NCBI GenBank assembly: GCA_037893225.1
Contig: JAZGUH010000279.1
Span: forward strand, 682,001 to 746,000
Length of the DNA stretch: 64,000 nt
Source of the DNA: Hippasteria phrygiana
Taxonomy: Eukaryota; Echinodermata; Asteroidea; Valvatida; Goniasteridae
Direction of reading: 5' to 3'
This document shows positions 9,981 through 23,204 of this stretch, piece by piece. The notes below the pieces were generated by a model. It was given only the letters and a program-made list of their open reading frames with translations, was not told the DNA's origin and searched no databases. The translations under genes were made by a program, and so were the position numbers. The stretch's first letter is position 1. Each line of letters opens with the position of its first letter.

Positions 9981-11140
9981 GTTTGAATTTTCTCCACAAG
10001 TTTGAACTCTAAGAATCCGCCGATGATTGCAACATGTAGCGCCAGATCTAAGCTATCCATACATGTCAAAATTACTGCATTTGGTTGATATTTCATGCAA
10101 TTATAAATGAGTAAAGCAAGTCCATACCCCAGGGAATTTGACAGGCATGGAGCAATAAATAAAAGGTAATATGCACACAGATGTTGGCCGGAAAGAAAAT
10201 AAACATTGCGAGGTTTGAATTTTCTCTACAAGTTTTAACTCTGGGAAGCCGCCGATGATTGCAACATGTAGCGCCCGATCTAAGCTATACATACATGTCA
10301 AAATTACTGCATTTGGTTGATATTTCATGCAATTATGAATGAGTAAAGCAAGTCCATACCCCAGGGAATTTGACAGGCATGGAGCAATAAATAAAAGGTA
10401 ATATGCACACAGATGTTGGCCGGAAAGAAAATAAACATTGCGAGGTTTGAATTTTCTCCACAAGTTTGAACTCTAAGAATCCGCCGATGATTGCAACATG
10501 TAGCGCCAGATCTAAGCTATCCATACATGTCAAAATTACTGCATTTAGTTGATATTTCATGCAATTATAAATGAGTAAAGCAAGTCCATACCCCAGGGAA
10601 TTTGACAGGCATGGAGCAATAAATAGACGGTAATATGCACACAGATGTTGGCCGGAAAGAAAATAAACATTGCGAGGTTTGAATTTTCTCTACAAGTTTT
10701 AACTCTGGGAAGCCGCCGATGATTGCAACATGTAGCGCCAGATCTAAGCTATCCATACATGTCAAAATTACTGTATTTGGTTGATATTTCATGCAATTAT
10801 GAATGAGTAAAGCAAGTCCATACCCCAGGGAATTTGACAGGCATGGAGCAATAAATAGACGGTAATATGTACACAGATGTTGGCCGGAAAGAAAATAAAC
10901 ATTGCGAGGTTTGAATTTTCTCCACAAGTTTGAACTCTAAGAATCCGCCGATGATTGCAACATGTAGCGCCAGATCTAAGCTATCCATACATGTCAAAAT
11001 TACTGCATTTGGTTGATATTTCATGCAATTATAAATGAGTAAAGCAAGTCCATACCCCAGGGAATTTGACAGGCATGGAGCAATAAATAGACGGTAATAT
11101 GCACACAGATGGTGGCCGGAAAGAAAATAAACATTGCGAG

Positions 11141-12532
11141 GTTTGAATTTTCTCCACAAGTGTTAACTCTAAGAATCCGCCGATAATTGCAACATGTAGC
11201 GCCAGATCTAAGCTATCCATACATGTCAAAAATACTGCATTTGGTTGATATTTCATGCAATTATGAATGAATAAAGCAAGTCCATACCCCAGGGAATTTG
11301 ACATGCATGGAGCAATAAATAGACGGTAATATGTACACAGATGTTGGCCGGAAAGAAAATAAACATTGCGAGGTTTGAATTTTCTCTACAAGTTTTAACT
11401 CTGGGAAGCCGCCGGTGATTGCAACATGTAGCGCCAGATCTAAGCTATACATACATGTCAAAATTACTGCATTTGGTTGATATTTCATGCAATTATGAAT
11501 GAGTAAAGCAAGTCCATACCCCAGGGAATTTGACATGCATGGAGCAATAAATAGACGGTAATATGTACACAGATGTTGGCCGGAAAGAAAATAAACATTG
11601 CGAGGTTTGAATTTTCTCTACAAGTTTTAACTCTGGGAAGCCGCCGGTGATTGCAACATGTAGCGCCAGATCTAAGCTATACATACATGTCAAAATTACT
11701 GCATTTGGTTGATATTTCATGCAATTATGAATGAGTAAAGCAAGTCCATACCCCAGGGAATTTGACATGCATGGAGCAATAAATAGACGGTAATATGTAC
11801 ACAGATGTTGTCCGGAAAGAAAATAAACATTGCGAGGTTTGAATTTTCTCCACAAGTTTGAACTCTAAGAATCCGCCGATGATTGCAACATGTAGCGCCA
11901 GATCTAAGCTATCCATACATGTCAAAATTACTGCATTTGGTTGATATTTCATGCAATTATAAATGAGTAAAGCAAGTCCATACCCCAGGGAATTTGACAG
12001 GCATGGAGCAATAAATAGACGGTAATATGCACACAGATGGTGGCCGGAAAGAAAATAAACATTGCGAGGTTTGAATTTTCTCCACAAGTTTTAACTCTAA
12101 GAAGCCGCCGATAATTGCAACATGTAGCGCCAGATCTAAGCTATCCATACATGTCAAAATTACTGAATTTGGTTGATATTTCATGCAATTATGAATGAGT
12201 AAAGCAAGTCCATACCCCAGGGAATTTGACAGGCATGGAGCAATAAATAAAAGGTAATATGCACACAGATGGTGGCCGGGAAGAAAATAAACATTGCGAG
12301 GTTTGAATTTTCTCCACAAGTGTTAACTCTAAGAAGCCGCCGATAATTGCAACATGTAGCGCCAGATCTAAGCTATCCATACATGTCAAAAATACTGCAT
12401 TTGGTTGATATTTCATGCAATTATGAATGAGTAAAGCAAGTCCATACCCCAGGGAATTTGACAGGCATGGAGCAATAAATAAAAGGTAATATGCACACAG
12501 ATGTTGGCCGGAAAGAAAATAAACATTGCGAG
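11141..12532. repeat. Six-monomer spacer between block copies 1 and 2
   Basis: Order mK-mL-mM-mN-mO2-mW, 1392 bp. The same spacer, including the rare mO2 and mW units, recurs at 20653-22044, 9512 bp away. Confidence 0.85.
12301..12532. repeat. Monomer class mW (mK2 head, mF/mT tail)
   Basis: The head matches mK2 (G22, A45, A92). From 131 it changes to G131, G164, AAAAGG and C194. The only other copy is at 21813, inside the copy of this region 9512 bp away. Confidence 0.7.
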
Positions 12533-14852
12533 GTTTGAATTTTCTCCACAAGTTTGAACTCTAAGAATCCGCCGATGATTGCAACATGTAGCGCCAGATC
12601 TAAGCTATCCATACATGTCAAAATTACTGCATTTAGTTGATATTTCATGCAATTATAAATGAGTAAAGCAAGTCCATACCCCAGGGAATTTGACAGGCAT
12701 GGAGCAATAAATAGACGGTAATATGCACACAGATGTTGGCCGGAAAGAAAATAAACATTGCGAGGTTTGAATTTTCTCTACAAGTTTTAACTCTGGGAAG
12801 CCGCCGATGATTGCAACATGTAGCGCCAGATCTAAGCTATCCATACATGTCAAAATTACTGTATTTGGTTGATATTTCATGCAATTATGAATGAGTAAAG
12901 CAAGTCCATACCCCAGGGAATTTGACAGGCATGGAGCAATAAATAGACGGTAATATGTACACAGATGTTGGCCGGAAAGAAAATAAACATTGCGAGGTTT
13001 GAATTTTCTCCACAAGTTTGAACTCTAAGAATCCGCCGATGATTGCAACATGTAGCGCCAGATCTAAGCTATCCATACATGTCAAAATTACTGCATTTGG
13101 TTGATATTTCATGCAATTATAAATGAGTAAAGCAAGTCCATACCCCAGGGAATTTGACAGGCATGGAGCAATAACTAAAAGGTAATATGCACACAGATGT
13201 TGGCCGGAAAGAAAATAAACATTGCGAGGTTTGAATTTTCTCTACAAGTTTTAACTCTGGGAAGCCGCCGATGATTGCAACATGTAGCGCCAGATCTAAG
13301 CTATCCATACATGTCAAAATTACTGTATTTGGTTGATATTTCATGCAATTATGAATGAGTAAAGCAAGTCCATACCCCAGGGAATTTGACAGGCATGGAG
13401 CAATAAATAAAAGGTAATCTGCACACAGATGGTGGCCGGGAAGAAAATAAACATTGCGAGGTTTGAATTTTCTCCACAAGTGTTAACTCTAAGAAGCCGC
13501 CGATAATTGGAACATGTAGCGCCAGATCTAAGCTATCCATACATGTCAAAATTACTGCATTTGGTTGATATTTCATGCAATTATAAATGAGTAAAGCAAG
13601 TCCATACCCCAGGGAATTTGACAGGCATGGAGCAATAAATAGACGGTAATATGTACACAGATGTTGTCCGGAAAGAAAATAAACATTGCGAGGTTTGAAT
13701 TTTCTCCACAAGTTTGAACTCTAAGAATCCGCCGATGATTGCAACATGTAGCGCCAGATCTAAGCTATCCATACATGTCAAAATTACTGCATTTGGTTGA
13801 TATTTCATGCAATTATAAATGAGTAAAGCAAGTCCATACCCCAGGGAATTTGACAGGCATGGAGCAATAAATAAAAGGTAATATGCACACAGATGTTGGC
13901 CGGAAAGAAAATAAACATTGCGAGGTTTGAATTTTCTCTACAAGTTTTAACTCTGGGAAGCCGCCGATGATTGCAACATGTAGCGCCCGATCTAAGCTAT
14001 ACATACATGTCAAAATTACTGCATTTGGTTGATATTTCATGCAATTATGAATGAGTAAAGCAAGTCCATACCCCAGGGAATTTGACAGGCATGGAGCAAT
14101 AAATAAAAGGTAATATGCACACAGATGTTGGCCGGAAAGAAAATAAACATTGCGAGGTTTGAATTTTCTCCACAAGTTTGAACTCTAAGAATCCGCCGAT
14201 GATTGCAACATGTAGCGCCAGATCTAAGCTATCCATACATGTCAAAATTACTGCATTTAGTTGATATTTCATGCAATTATAAATGAGTAAAGCAAGTCCA
14301 TACCCCAGGGAATTTGACAGGCATGGAGCAATAAATAGACGGTAATATGCACACAGATGTTGGCCGGAAAGAAAATAAACATTGCGAGGTTTGAATTTTC
14401 TCTACAAGTTTTAACTCTGGGAAGCCGCCGATGATTGCAACATGTAGCGCCAGATCTAAGCTATCCATACATGTCAAAATTACTGTATTTGGTTGATATT
14501 TCATGCAATTATGAATGAGTAAAGCAAGTCCATACCCCAGGGAATTTGACAGGCATGGAGCAATAAATAGACGGTAATATGTACACAGATGTTGGCCGGA
14601 AAGAAAATAAACATTGCGAGGTTTGAATTTTCTCCACAAGTTTGAACTCTAAGAATCCGCCGATGATTGCAACATGTAGCGCCAGATCTAAGCTATCCAT
14701 ACATGTCAAAATTACTGCATTTGGTTGATATTTCATGCAATTATAAATGAGTAAAGCAAGTCCATACCCCAGGGAATTTGACAGGCATGGAGCAATAAAT
14801 AGACGGTAATATGCACACAGATGGTGGCCGGAAAGAAAATAAACATTGCGAG
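12533..14852. repeat. Ten-monomer block, copy 2
   Basis: Order mR-mS-mT-mU-mV-mT-mF-mR-mS-mN. It lies 3712 bp (16 monomers) from copy 1. A private C at 13175 in its mT unit distinguishes it from the other copies. Confidence 0.85.
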
Positions 14853-15548
14853 GTTTGAATTTTCTCCACAAGTGTTAACTCTAAGAATCCGCCGATAATT
14901 GCAACATGTAGCGCCAGATCTAAGCTATCCATACATGTCAAAATTACTGTATTTGGTTGATATTTCATGCAATTATGAATGAGTAAAGCAAGTCCATACC
15001 CCAGGGAATTTGACAGGCATGGAGCAATAAATAGACGGTAATATGTACACAGATGTTGGCCGGAAAGAAAATAAACATTGCGAGGTTTGAATTTTCTCCA
15101 CAAGTTTGAACTCTAAGAATCCGCCGATGATTGCAACATGTAGCGCCAGATCTAAGCTATCCATACATGTCAAAATTACTGCATTTGGTTGATATTTCAT
15201 GCAATTATAAATGAGTAAAGCAAGTCCATACCCCAGGGAATTTGACAGGCATGGAGCAATAAATAAAAGGTAATATGCACACAGATGTTGGCCGGAAAGA
15301 AAATAAACATTGCGAGGTTTGAATTTTCTCTACAAGTTTTAACTCTGGGAAGCCGCCGATGATTGCAACATGTAGCGCCCGATCTAAGCTATACATACAT
15401 GTCAAAATTACTGCATTTGGTTGATATTTCATGCAATTATGAATGAGTAAAGCAAGTCCATACCCCAGGGAATTTGACAGGCATGGAGCAATAAATAAAA
15501 GGTAATATGCACACAGATGTTGGCCGGAAAGAAAATAAACATTGCGAG
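14853..15548. repeat. Three-monomer spacer with a chimeric unit
   Basis: Order chimera(mK/mS)-mT-mF. The first unit has an mK head (G22, T36, A45) and an mS tail (T98, G125, G164, AGACGG, T194). mT-mF followed by mR matches the order after mS at 8357-9052, not the order after mK. Confidence 0.8.
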
Positions 15549-17868
15549 GTTTGAATTTTCTCCACAAGTTTGAACTCTAAGAATCCGCCGATGATTGCAA
15601 CATGTAGCGCCAGATCTAAGCTATCCATACATGTCAAAATTACTGCATTTAGTTGATATTTCATGCAATTATAAATGAGTAAAGCAAGTCCATACCCCAG
15701 GGAATTTGACAGGCATGGAGCAATAAATAGACGGTAATATGCACACAGATGTTGGCCGGAAAGAAAATAAACATTGCGAGGTTTGAATTTTCTCTACAAG
15801 TTTTAACTCTGGGAAGCCGCCGATGATTGCAACATGTAGCGCCAGATCTAAGCTATCCATACATGTCAAAATTACTGTATTTGGTTGATATTTCATGCAA
15901 TTATGAATGAGTAAAGCAAGTCCATACCCCAGGGAATTTGACAGGCATGGAGCAATAAATAGACGGTAATATGTACACAGATGTTGGCCGGAAAGAAAAT
16001 AAACATTGCGAGGTTTGAATTTTCTCCACAAGTTTGAACTCTAAGAATCCGCCGATGATTGCAACATGTAGCGCCAGATCTAAGCTATCCATACATGTCA
16101 AAATTACTGCATTTGGTTGATATTTCATGCAATTATAAATGAGTAAAGCAAGTCCATACCCCAGGGAATTTGACAGGCATGGAGCAATAAATAAAAGGTA
16201 ATATGCACACAGATGTTGGCCGGAAAGAAAATAAACATTGCGAGGTTTGAATTTTCTCTACAAGTTTTAACTCTGGGAAGCCGCCGATGATTGCAACATG
16301 TAGCGCCAGATCTAAGCTATCCATACATGTCAAAATTACTGTATTTGGTTGATATTTCATGCAATTATGAATGAGTAAAGCAAGTCCATACCCCAGGGAA
16401 TTTGACAGGCATGGAGCAATAAATAAAAGGTAATCTGCACACAGATGGTGGCCGGGAAGAAAATAAACATTGCGAGGTTTGAATTTTCTCCACAAGTGTT
16501 AACTCTAAGAAGCCGCCGATAATTGGAACATGTAGCGCCAGATCTAAGCTATCCATACATGTCAAAATTACTGCATTTGGTTGATATTTCATGCAATTAT
16601 AAATGAGTAAAGCAAGTCCATACCCCAGGGAATTTGACAGGCATGGAGCAATAAATAGACGGTAATATGTACACAGATGTTGTCCGGAAAGAAAATAAAC
16701 ATTGCGAGGTTTGAATTTTCTCCACAAGTTTGAACTCTAAGAATCCGCCGATGATTGCAACATGTAGCGCCAGATCTAAGCTATCCATACATGTCAAAAT
16801 TACTGCATTTGGTTGATATTTCATGCAATTATAAATGAGTAAAGCAAGTCCATACCCCAGGGAATTTGACAGGCATGGAGCAATAAATAAAAGGTAATAT
16901 GCACACAGATGTTGGCCGGAAAGAAAATAAACATTGCGAGGTTTGAATTTTCTCTACAAGTTTTAACTCTGGGAAGCCGCCGATGATTGCAACATGTAGC
17001 GCCCGATCTAAGCTATACATACATGTCAAAATTACTGCATTTGGTTGATATTTCATGCAATTATGAATGAGTAAAGCAAGTCCATACCCCAGGGAATTTG
17101 ACAGGCATGGAGCAATAAATAAAAGGTAATATGCACACAGATGTTGGCCGGAAAGAAAATAAACATTGCGAGGTTTGAATTTTCTCCACAAGTTTGAACT
17201 CTAAGAATCCGCCGATGATTGCAACATGTAGCGCCAGATCTAAGCTATCCATACATGTCAAAATTACTGCATTTAGTTGATATTTCATGCAATTATAAAT
17301 GAGTAAAGCAAGTCCATACCCCAGGGAATTTGACAGGCATGGAGCAATAAATAGACGGTAATATGCACACAGATGTTGGCCGGAAAGAAAATAAACATTG
17401 CGAGGTTTGAATTTTCTCTACAAGTTTTAACTCTGGGAAGCCGCCGATGATTGCAACATGTAGCGCCAGATCTAAGCTATCCATACATGTCAAAATTACT
17501 GTATTTGGTTGATATTTCATGCAATTATGAATGAGTAAAGCAAGTCCATACCCCAGGGAATTTGACAGGCATGGAGCAATAAATAGACGGTAATATGTAC
17601 ACAGATGTTGGCCGGAAAGAAAATAAACATTGCGAGGTTTGAATTTTCTCCACAAGTTTGAACTCTAAGAATCCGCCGATGATTGCAACATGTAGCGCCA
17701 GATCTAAGCTATCCATACATGTCAAAATTACTGCATTTGGTTGATATTTCATGCAATTATAAATGAGTAAAGCAAGTCCATACCCCAGGGAATTTGACAG
17801 GCATGGAGCAATAAATAGACGGTAATATGCACACAGATGGTGGCCGGAAAGAAAATAAACATTGCGAG
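15549..17868. repeat. Ten-monomer block, copy 3
   Basis: Order mR-mS-mT-mU-mV-mT-mF-mR-mS-mN. It is 3016 bp (13 monomers) from copy 2, and the period has shrunk by three monomers relative to copies 1-2. Confidence 0.85.
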
Positions 17869-18332
17869 GTTTGAATTTTCTCCACAAGTGTTAACTCTAA
17901 GAATCCGCCGATAATTGCAACATGTAGCGCCAGATCTAAGCTATCCATACATGTCAAAAATACTGCATTTGGTTGATATTTCATGCAATTATGAATGAAT
18001 AAAGCAAGTCCATACCCCAGGGAATTTGACATGCATGGAGCAATAAATAGACGGTAATATGTACACAGATGTTGGCCGGAAAGAAAATAAACATTGCGAG
18101 GTTTGAATTTTCTCTACAAGTTTTAACTCTGGGAAGCCGCCGGTGATTGCAACATGTAGCGCCAGATCTAAGCTATACATACATGTCAAAATTACTGCAT
18201 TTGGTTGATATTTCATGCAATTATGAATGAGTAAAGCAAGTCCATACCCCAGGGAATTTGACATGCATGGAGCAATAAATAAAAGGTAATATGCACACAG
18301 ATGTTGGCCGGAAAGAAAATAAACATTGCGAG
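17869..18332. repeat. Two-monomer spacer with a chimeric unit
   Basis: Order mK-chimera(mL/mW). The second unit, at 18101, has an mL head up to T164 and then AAAAGG with C194. Compared with the six-monomer spacer, four monomers (928 bp) are missing exactly at the switch. Confidence 0.82.
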
Positions 18333-20652
18333 GTTTGAATTTTCTCCACAAGTTTGAACTCTAAGAATCCGCCGATGATTGCAACATGTAGCGCCAGATC
18401 TAAGCTATCCATACATGTCAAAATTACTGCATTTAGTTGATATTTCATGCAATTATAAATGAGTAAAGCAAGTCCATACCCCAGGGAATTTGACAGGCAT
18501 GGAGCAATAAATAGACGGTAATATGCACACAGATGTTGGCCGGAAAGAAAATAAACATTGCGAGGTTTGAATTTTCTCTACAAGTTTTAACTCTGGGAAG
18601 CCGCCGATGATTGCAACATGTAGCGCCAGATCTAAGCTATCCATACATGTCAAAATTACTGTATTTGGTTGATATTTCATGCAATTATGAATGAGTAAAG
18701 CAAGTCCATACCCCAGGGAATTTGACAGGCATGGAGCAATAAATAGACGGTAATATGTACACAGATGTTGGCCGGAAAGAAAATAAACATTGCGAGGTTT
18801 GAATTTTCTCCACAAGTTTGAACTCTAAGAATCCGCCGATGATTGCAACATGTAGCGCCAGATCTAAGCTATCCATACATGTCAAAATTACTGCATTTGG
18901 TTGATATTTCATGCAATTATAAATGAGTAAAGCAAGTCCATACCCCAGGGAATTTGACAGGCATGGAGCAATAAATAAAAGGTAATATGCACACAGATGT
19001 TGGCCGGAAAGAAAATAAACATTGCGAGGTTTGAATTTTCTCTACAAGTTTTAACTCTGGGAAGCCGCCGATGATTGCAACATGTAGCGCCAGATCTAAG
19101 CTATCCATACATGTCAAAATTACTGTATTTGGTTGATATTTCATGCAATTATGAATGAGTAAAGCAAGTCCATACCCCAGGGAATTTGACAGGCATGGAG
19201 CAATAAATAAAAGGTAATCTGCACACAGATGGTGGCCGGGAAGAAAATAAACATTGCGAGGTTTGAATTTTCTCCACAAGTGTTAACTCTAAGAAGCCGC
19301 CGATAATTGGAACATGTAGCGCCAGATCTAAGCTATCCATACATGTCAAAATTACTGCATTTGGTTGATATTTCATGCAATTATAAATGAGTAAAGCAAG
19401 TCCATACCCCAGGGAATTTGACAGGCATGGAGCAATAAATAGACGGTAATATGTACACAGATGTTGTCCGGAAAGAAAATAAACATTGCGAGGTTTGAAT
19501 TTTCTCCACAAGTTTGAACTCTAAGAATCCGCCGATGATTGCAACATGTAGCGCCAGATCTAAGCTATCCATACATGTCAAAATTACTGCATTTGGTTGA
19601 TATTTCATGCAATTATAAATGAGTAAAGCAAGTCCATACCCCAGGGAATTTGACAGGCATGGAGCAATAAATAAAAGGTAATATGCACACAGATGTTGGC
19701 CGGAAAGAAAATAAACATTGCGAGGTTTGAATTTTCTCTACAAGTTTTAACTCTGGGAAGCCGCCGATGATTGCAACATGTAGCGCCCGATCTAAGCTAT
19801 ACATACATGTCAAAATTACTGCATTTGGTTGATATTTCATGCAATTATGAATGAGTAAAGCAAGTCCATACCCCAGGGAATTTGACAGGCATGGAGCAAT
19901 AAATAAAAGGTAATATGCACACAGATGTTGGCCGGAAAGAAAATAAACATTGCGAGGTTTGAATTTTCTCCACAAGTTTGAACTCTAAGAATCCGCCGAT
20001 GATTGCAACATGTAGCGCCAGATCTAAGCTATCCATACATGTCAAAATTACTGCATTTAGTTGATATTTCATGCAATTATAAATGAGTAAAGCAAGTCCA
20101 TACCCCAGGGAATTTGACAGGCATGGAGCAATAAATAGACGGTAATATGCACACAGATGTTGGCCGGAAAGAAAATAAACATTGCGAGGTTTGAATTTTC
20201 TCTACAAGTTTTAACTCTGGGAAGCCGCCGATGATTGCAACATGTAGCGCCAGATCTAAGCTATCCATACATGTCAAAATTACTGTATTTGGTTGATATT
20301 TCATGCAATTATGAATGAGTAAAGCAAGTCCATACCCCAGGGAATTTGACAGGCATGGAGCAATAAATAGACGGTAATATGTACACAGATGTTGGCCGGA
20401 AAGAAAATAAACATTGCGAGGTTTGAATTTTCTCCACAAGTTTGAACTCTAAGAATCCGCCGATGATTGCAACATGTAGCGCCAGATCTAAGCTATCCAT
20501 ACATGTCAAAATTACTGCATTTGGTTGATATTTCATGCAATTATAAATGAGTAAAGCAAGTCCATACCCCAGGGAATTTGACAGGCATGGAGCAATAAAT
20601 AGACGGTAATATGCACACAGATGGTGGCCGGAAAGAAAATAAACATTGCGAG
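18333..20652. repeat. Ten-monomer block, copy 4
   Basis: Order mR-mS-mT-mU-mV-mT-mF-mR-mS-mN, 2784 bp (12 monomers) from copy 3. It opens a copy of the 8821-13692 segment. Confidence 0.85.
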
Positions 20653-22044
20653 GTTTGAATTTTCTCCACAAGTGTTAACTCTAAGAATCCGCCGATAATT
20701 GCAACATGTAGCGCCAGATCTAAGCTATCCATACATGTCAAAAATACTGCATTTGGTTGATATTTCATGCAATTATGAATGAATAAAGCAAGTCCATACC
20801 CCAGGGAATTTGACATGCATGGAGCAATAAATAGACGGTAATATGTACACAGATGTTGGCCGGAAAGAAAATAAACATTGCGAGGTTTGAATTTTCTCTA
20901 CAAGTTTTAACTCTGGGAAGCCGCCGGTGATTGCAACATGTAGCGCCAGATCTAAGCTATACATACATGTCAAAATTACTGCATTTGGTTGATATTTCAT
21001 GCAATTATGAATGAGTAAAGCAAGTCCATACCCCAGGGAATTTGACATGCATGGAGCAATAAATAGACGGTAATATGTACACAGATGTTGGCCGGAAAGA
21101 AAATAAACATTGCGAGGTTTGAATTTTCTCTACAAGTTTTAACTCTGGGAAGCCGCCGGTGATTGCAACATGTAGCGCCAGATCTAAGCTATACATACAT
21201 GTCAAAATTACTGCATTTGGTTGATATTTCATGCAATTATGAATGAGTAAAGCAAGTCCATACCCCAGGGAATTTGACATGCATGGAGCAATAAATAGAC
21301 GGTAATATGTACACAGATGTTGTCCGGAAAGAAAATAAACATTGCGAGGTTTGAATTTTCTCCACAAGTTTGAACTCTAAGAATCCGCCGATGATTGCAA
21401 CATGTAGCGCCAGATCTAAGCTATCCATACATGTCAAAATTACTGCATTTGGTTGATATTTCATGCAATTATAAATGAGTAAAGCAAGTCCATACCCCAG
21501 GGAATTTGACAGGCATGGAGCAATAAATAGACGGTAATATGCACACAGATGGTGGCCGGAAAGAAAATAAACATTGCGAGGTTTGAATTTTCTCCACAAG
21601 TTTTAACTCTAAGAAGCCGCCGATAATTGCAACATGTAGCGCCAGATCTAAGCTATCCATACATGTCAAAATTACTGAATTTGGTTGATATTTCATGCAA
21701 TTATGAATGAGTAAAGCAAGTCCATACCCCAGGGAATTTGACAGGCATGGAGCAATAAATAAAAGGTAATATGCACACAGATGGTGGCCGGGAAGAAAAT
21801 AAACATTGCGAGGTTTGAATTTTCTCCACAAGTGTTAACTCTAAGAAGCCGCCGATAATTGCAACATGTAGCGCCAGATCTAAGCTATCCATACATGTCA
21901 AAAATACTGCATTTGGTTGATATTTCATGCAATTATGAATGAGTAAAGCAAGTCCATACCCCAGGGAATTTGACAGGCATGGAGCAATAAATAAAAGGTA
22001 ATATGCACACAGATGTTGGCCGGAAAGAAAATAAACATTGCGAG
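20653..22044. repeat. Six-monomer spacer, second occurrence
   Basis: Order mK-mL-mM-mN-mO2-mW, matching 11141-12532 at a distance of 9512 bp (41 monomers). Confidence 0.85.
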
Positions 22045-23204
22045 GTTTGAATTTTCTCCACAAGTTTGAACTCTAAGAATCCGCCGATGATTGCAACATG
22101 TAGCGCCAGATCTAAGCTATCCATACATGTCAAAATTACTGCATTTAGTTGATATTTCATGCAATTATAAATGAGTAAAGCAAGTCCATACCCCAGGGAA
22201 TTTGACAGGCATGGAGCAATAAATAGACGGTAATATGCACACAGATGTTGGCCGGAAAGAAAATAAACATTGCGAGGTTTGAATTTTCTCTACAAGTTTT
22301 AACTCTGGGAAGCCGCCGATGATTGCAACATGTAGCGCCAGATCTAAGCTATCCATACATGTCAAAATTACTGTATTTGGTTGATATTTCATGCAATTAT
22401 GAATGAGTAAAGCAAGTCCATACCCCAGGGAATTTGACAGGCATGGAGCAATAAATAGACGGTAATATGTACACAGATGTTGGCCGGAAAGAAAATAAAC
22501 ATTGCGAGGTTTGAATTTTCTCCACAAGTTTGAACTCTAAGAATCCGCCGATGATTGCAACATGTAGCGCCAGATCTAAGCTATCCATACATGTCAAAAT
22601 TACTGCATTTGGTTGATATTTCATGCAATTATAAATGAGTAAAGCAAGTCCATACCCCAGGGAATTTGACAGGCATGGAGCAATAAATAAAAGGTAATAT
22701 GCACACAGATGTTGGCCGGAAAGAAAATAAACATTGCGAGGTTTGAATTTTCTCTACAAGTTTTAACTCTGGGAAGCCGCCGATGATTGCAACATGTAGC
22801 GCCAGATCTAAGCTATCCATACATGTCAAAATTACTGTATTTGGTTGATATTTCATGCAATTATGAATGAGTAAAGCAAGTCCATACCCCAGGGAATTTG
22901 ACAGGCATGGAGCAATAAATAAAAGGTAATCTGCACACAGATGGTGGCCGGGAAGAAAATAAACATTGCGAGGTTTGAATTTTCTCCACAAGTGTTAACT
23001 CTAAGAAGCCGCCGATAATTGGAACATGTAGCGCCAGATCTAAGCTATCCATACATGTCAAAATTACTGCATTTGGTTGATATTTCATGCAATTATAAAT
23101 GAGTAAAGCAAGTCCATACCCCAGGGAATTTGACAGGCATGGAGCAATAAATAGACGGTAATATGTACACAGATGTTGTCCGGAAAGAAAATAAACATTG
23201 CGAG
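22045..23204. repeat. Ten-monomer block, partial copy 5
   Basis: Only mR-mS-mT-mU-mV is present. The next unit (23205) is the 233-bp mQ instead of mT. mQ and mT share the same head (G24, T36), so the order changes within a shared sequence. Confidence 0.82.

Larger units (their letters stand above)
8821..11140. repeat. Ten-monomer block, copy 1
   Basis: Order mR-mS-mT-mU-mV-mT-mF-mR-mS-mN, 2320 bp, all units 232 bp. The same ten-class order recurs three more times downstream and half of it a fourth time. The first units overlap the end of the 14-monomer HOR, so the two HORs share mR-mS-mT. Confidence 0.85.
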
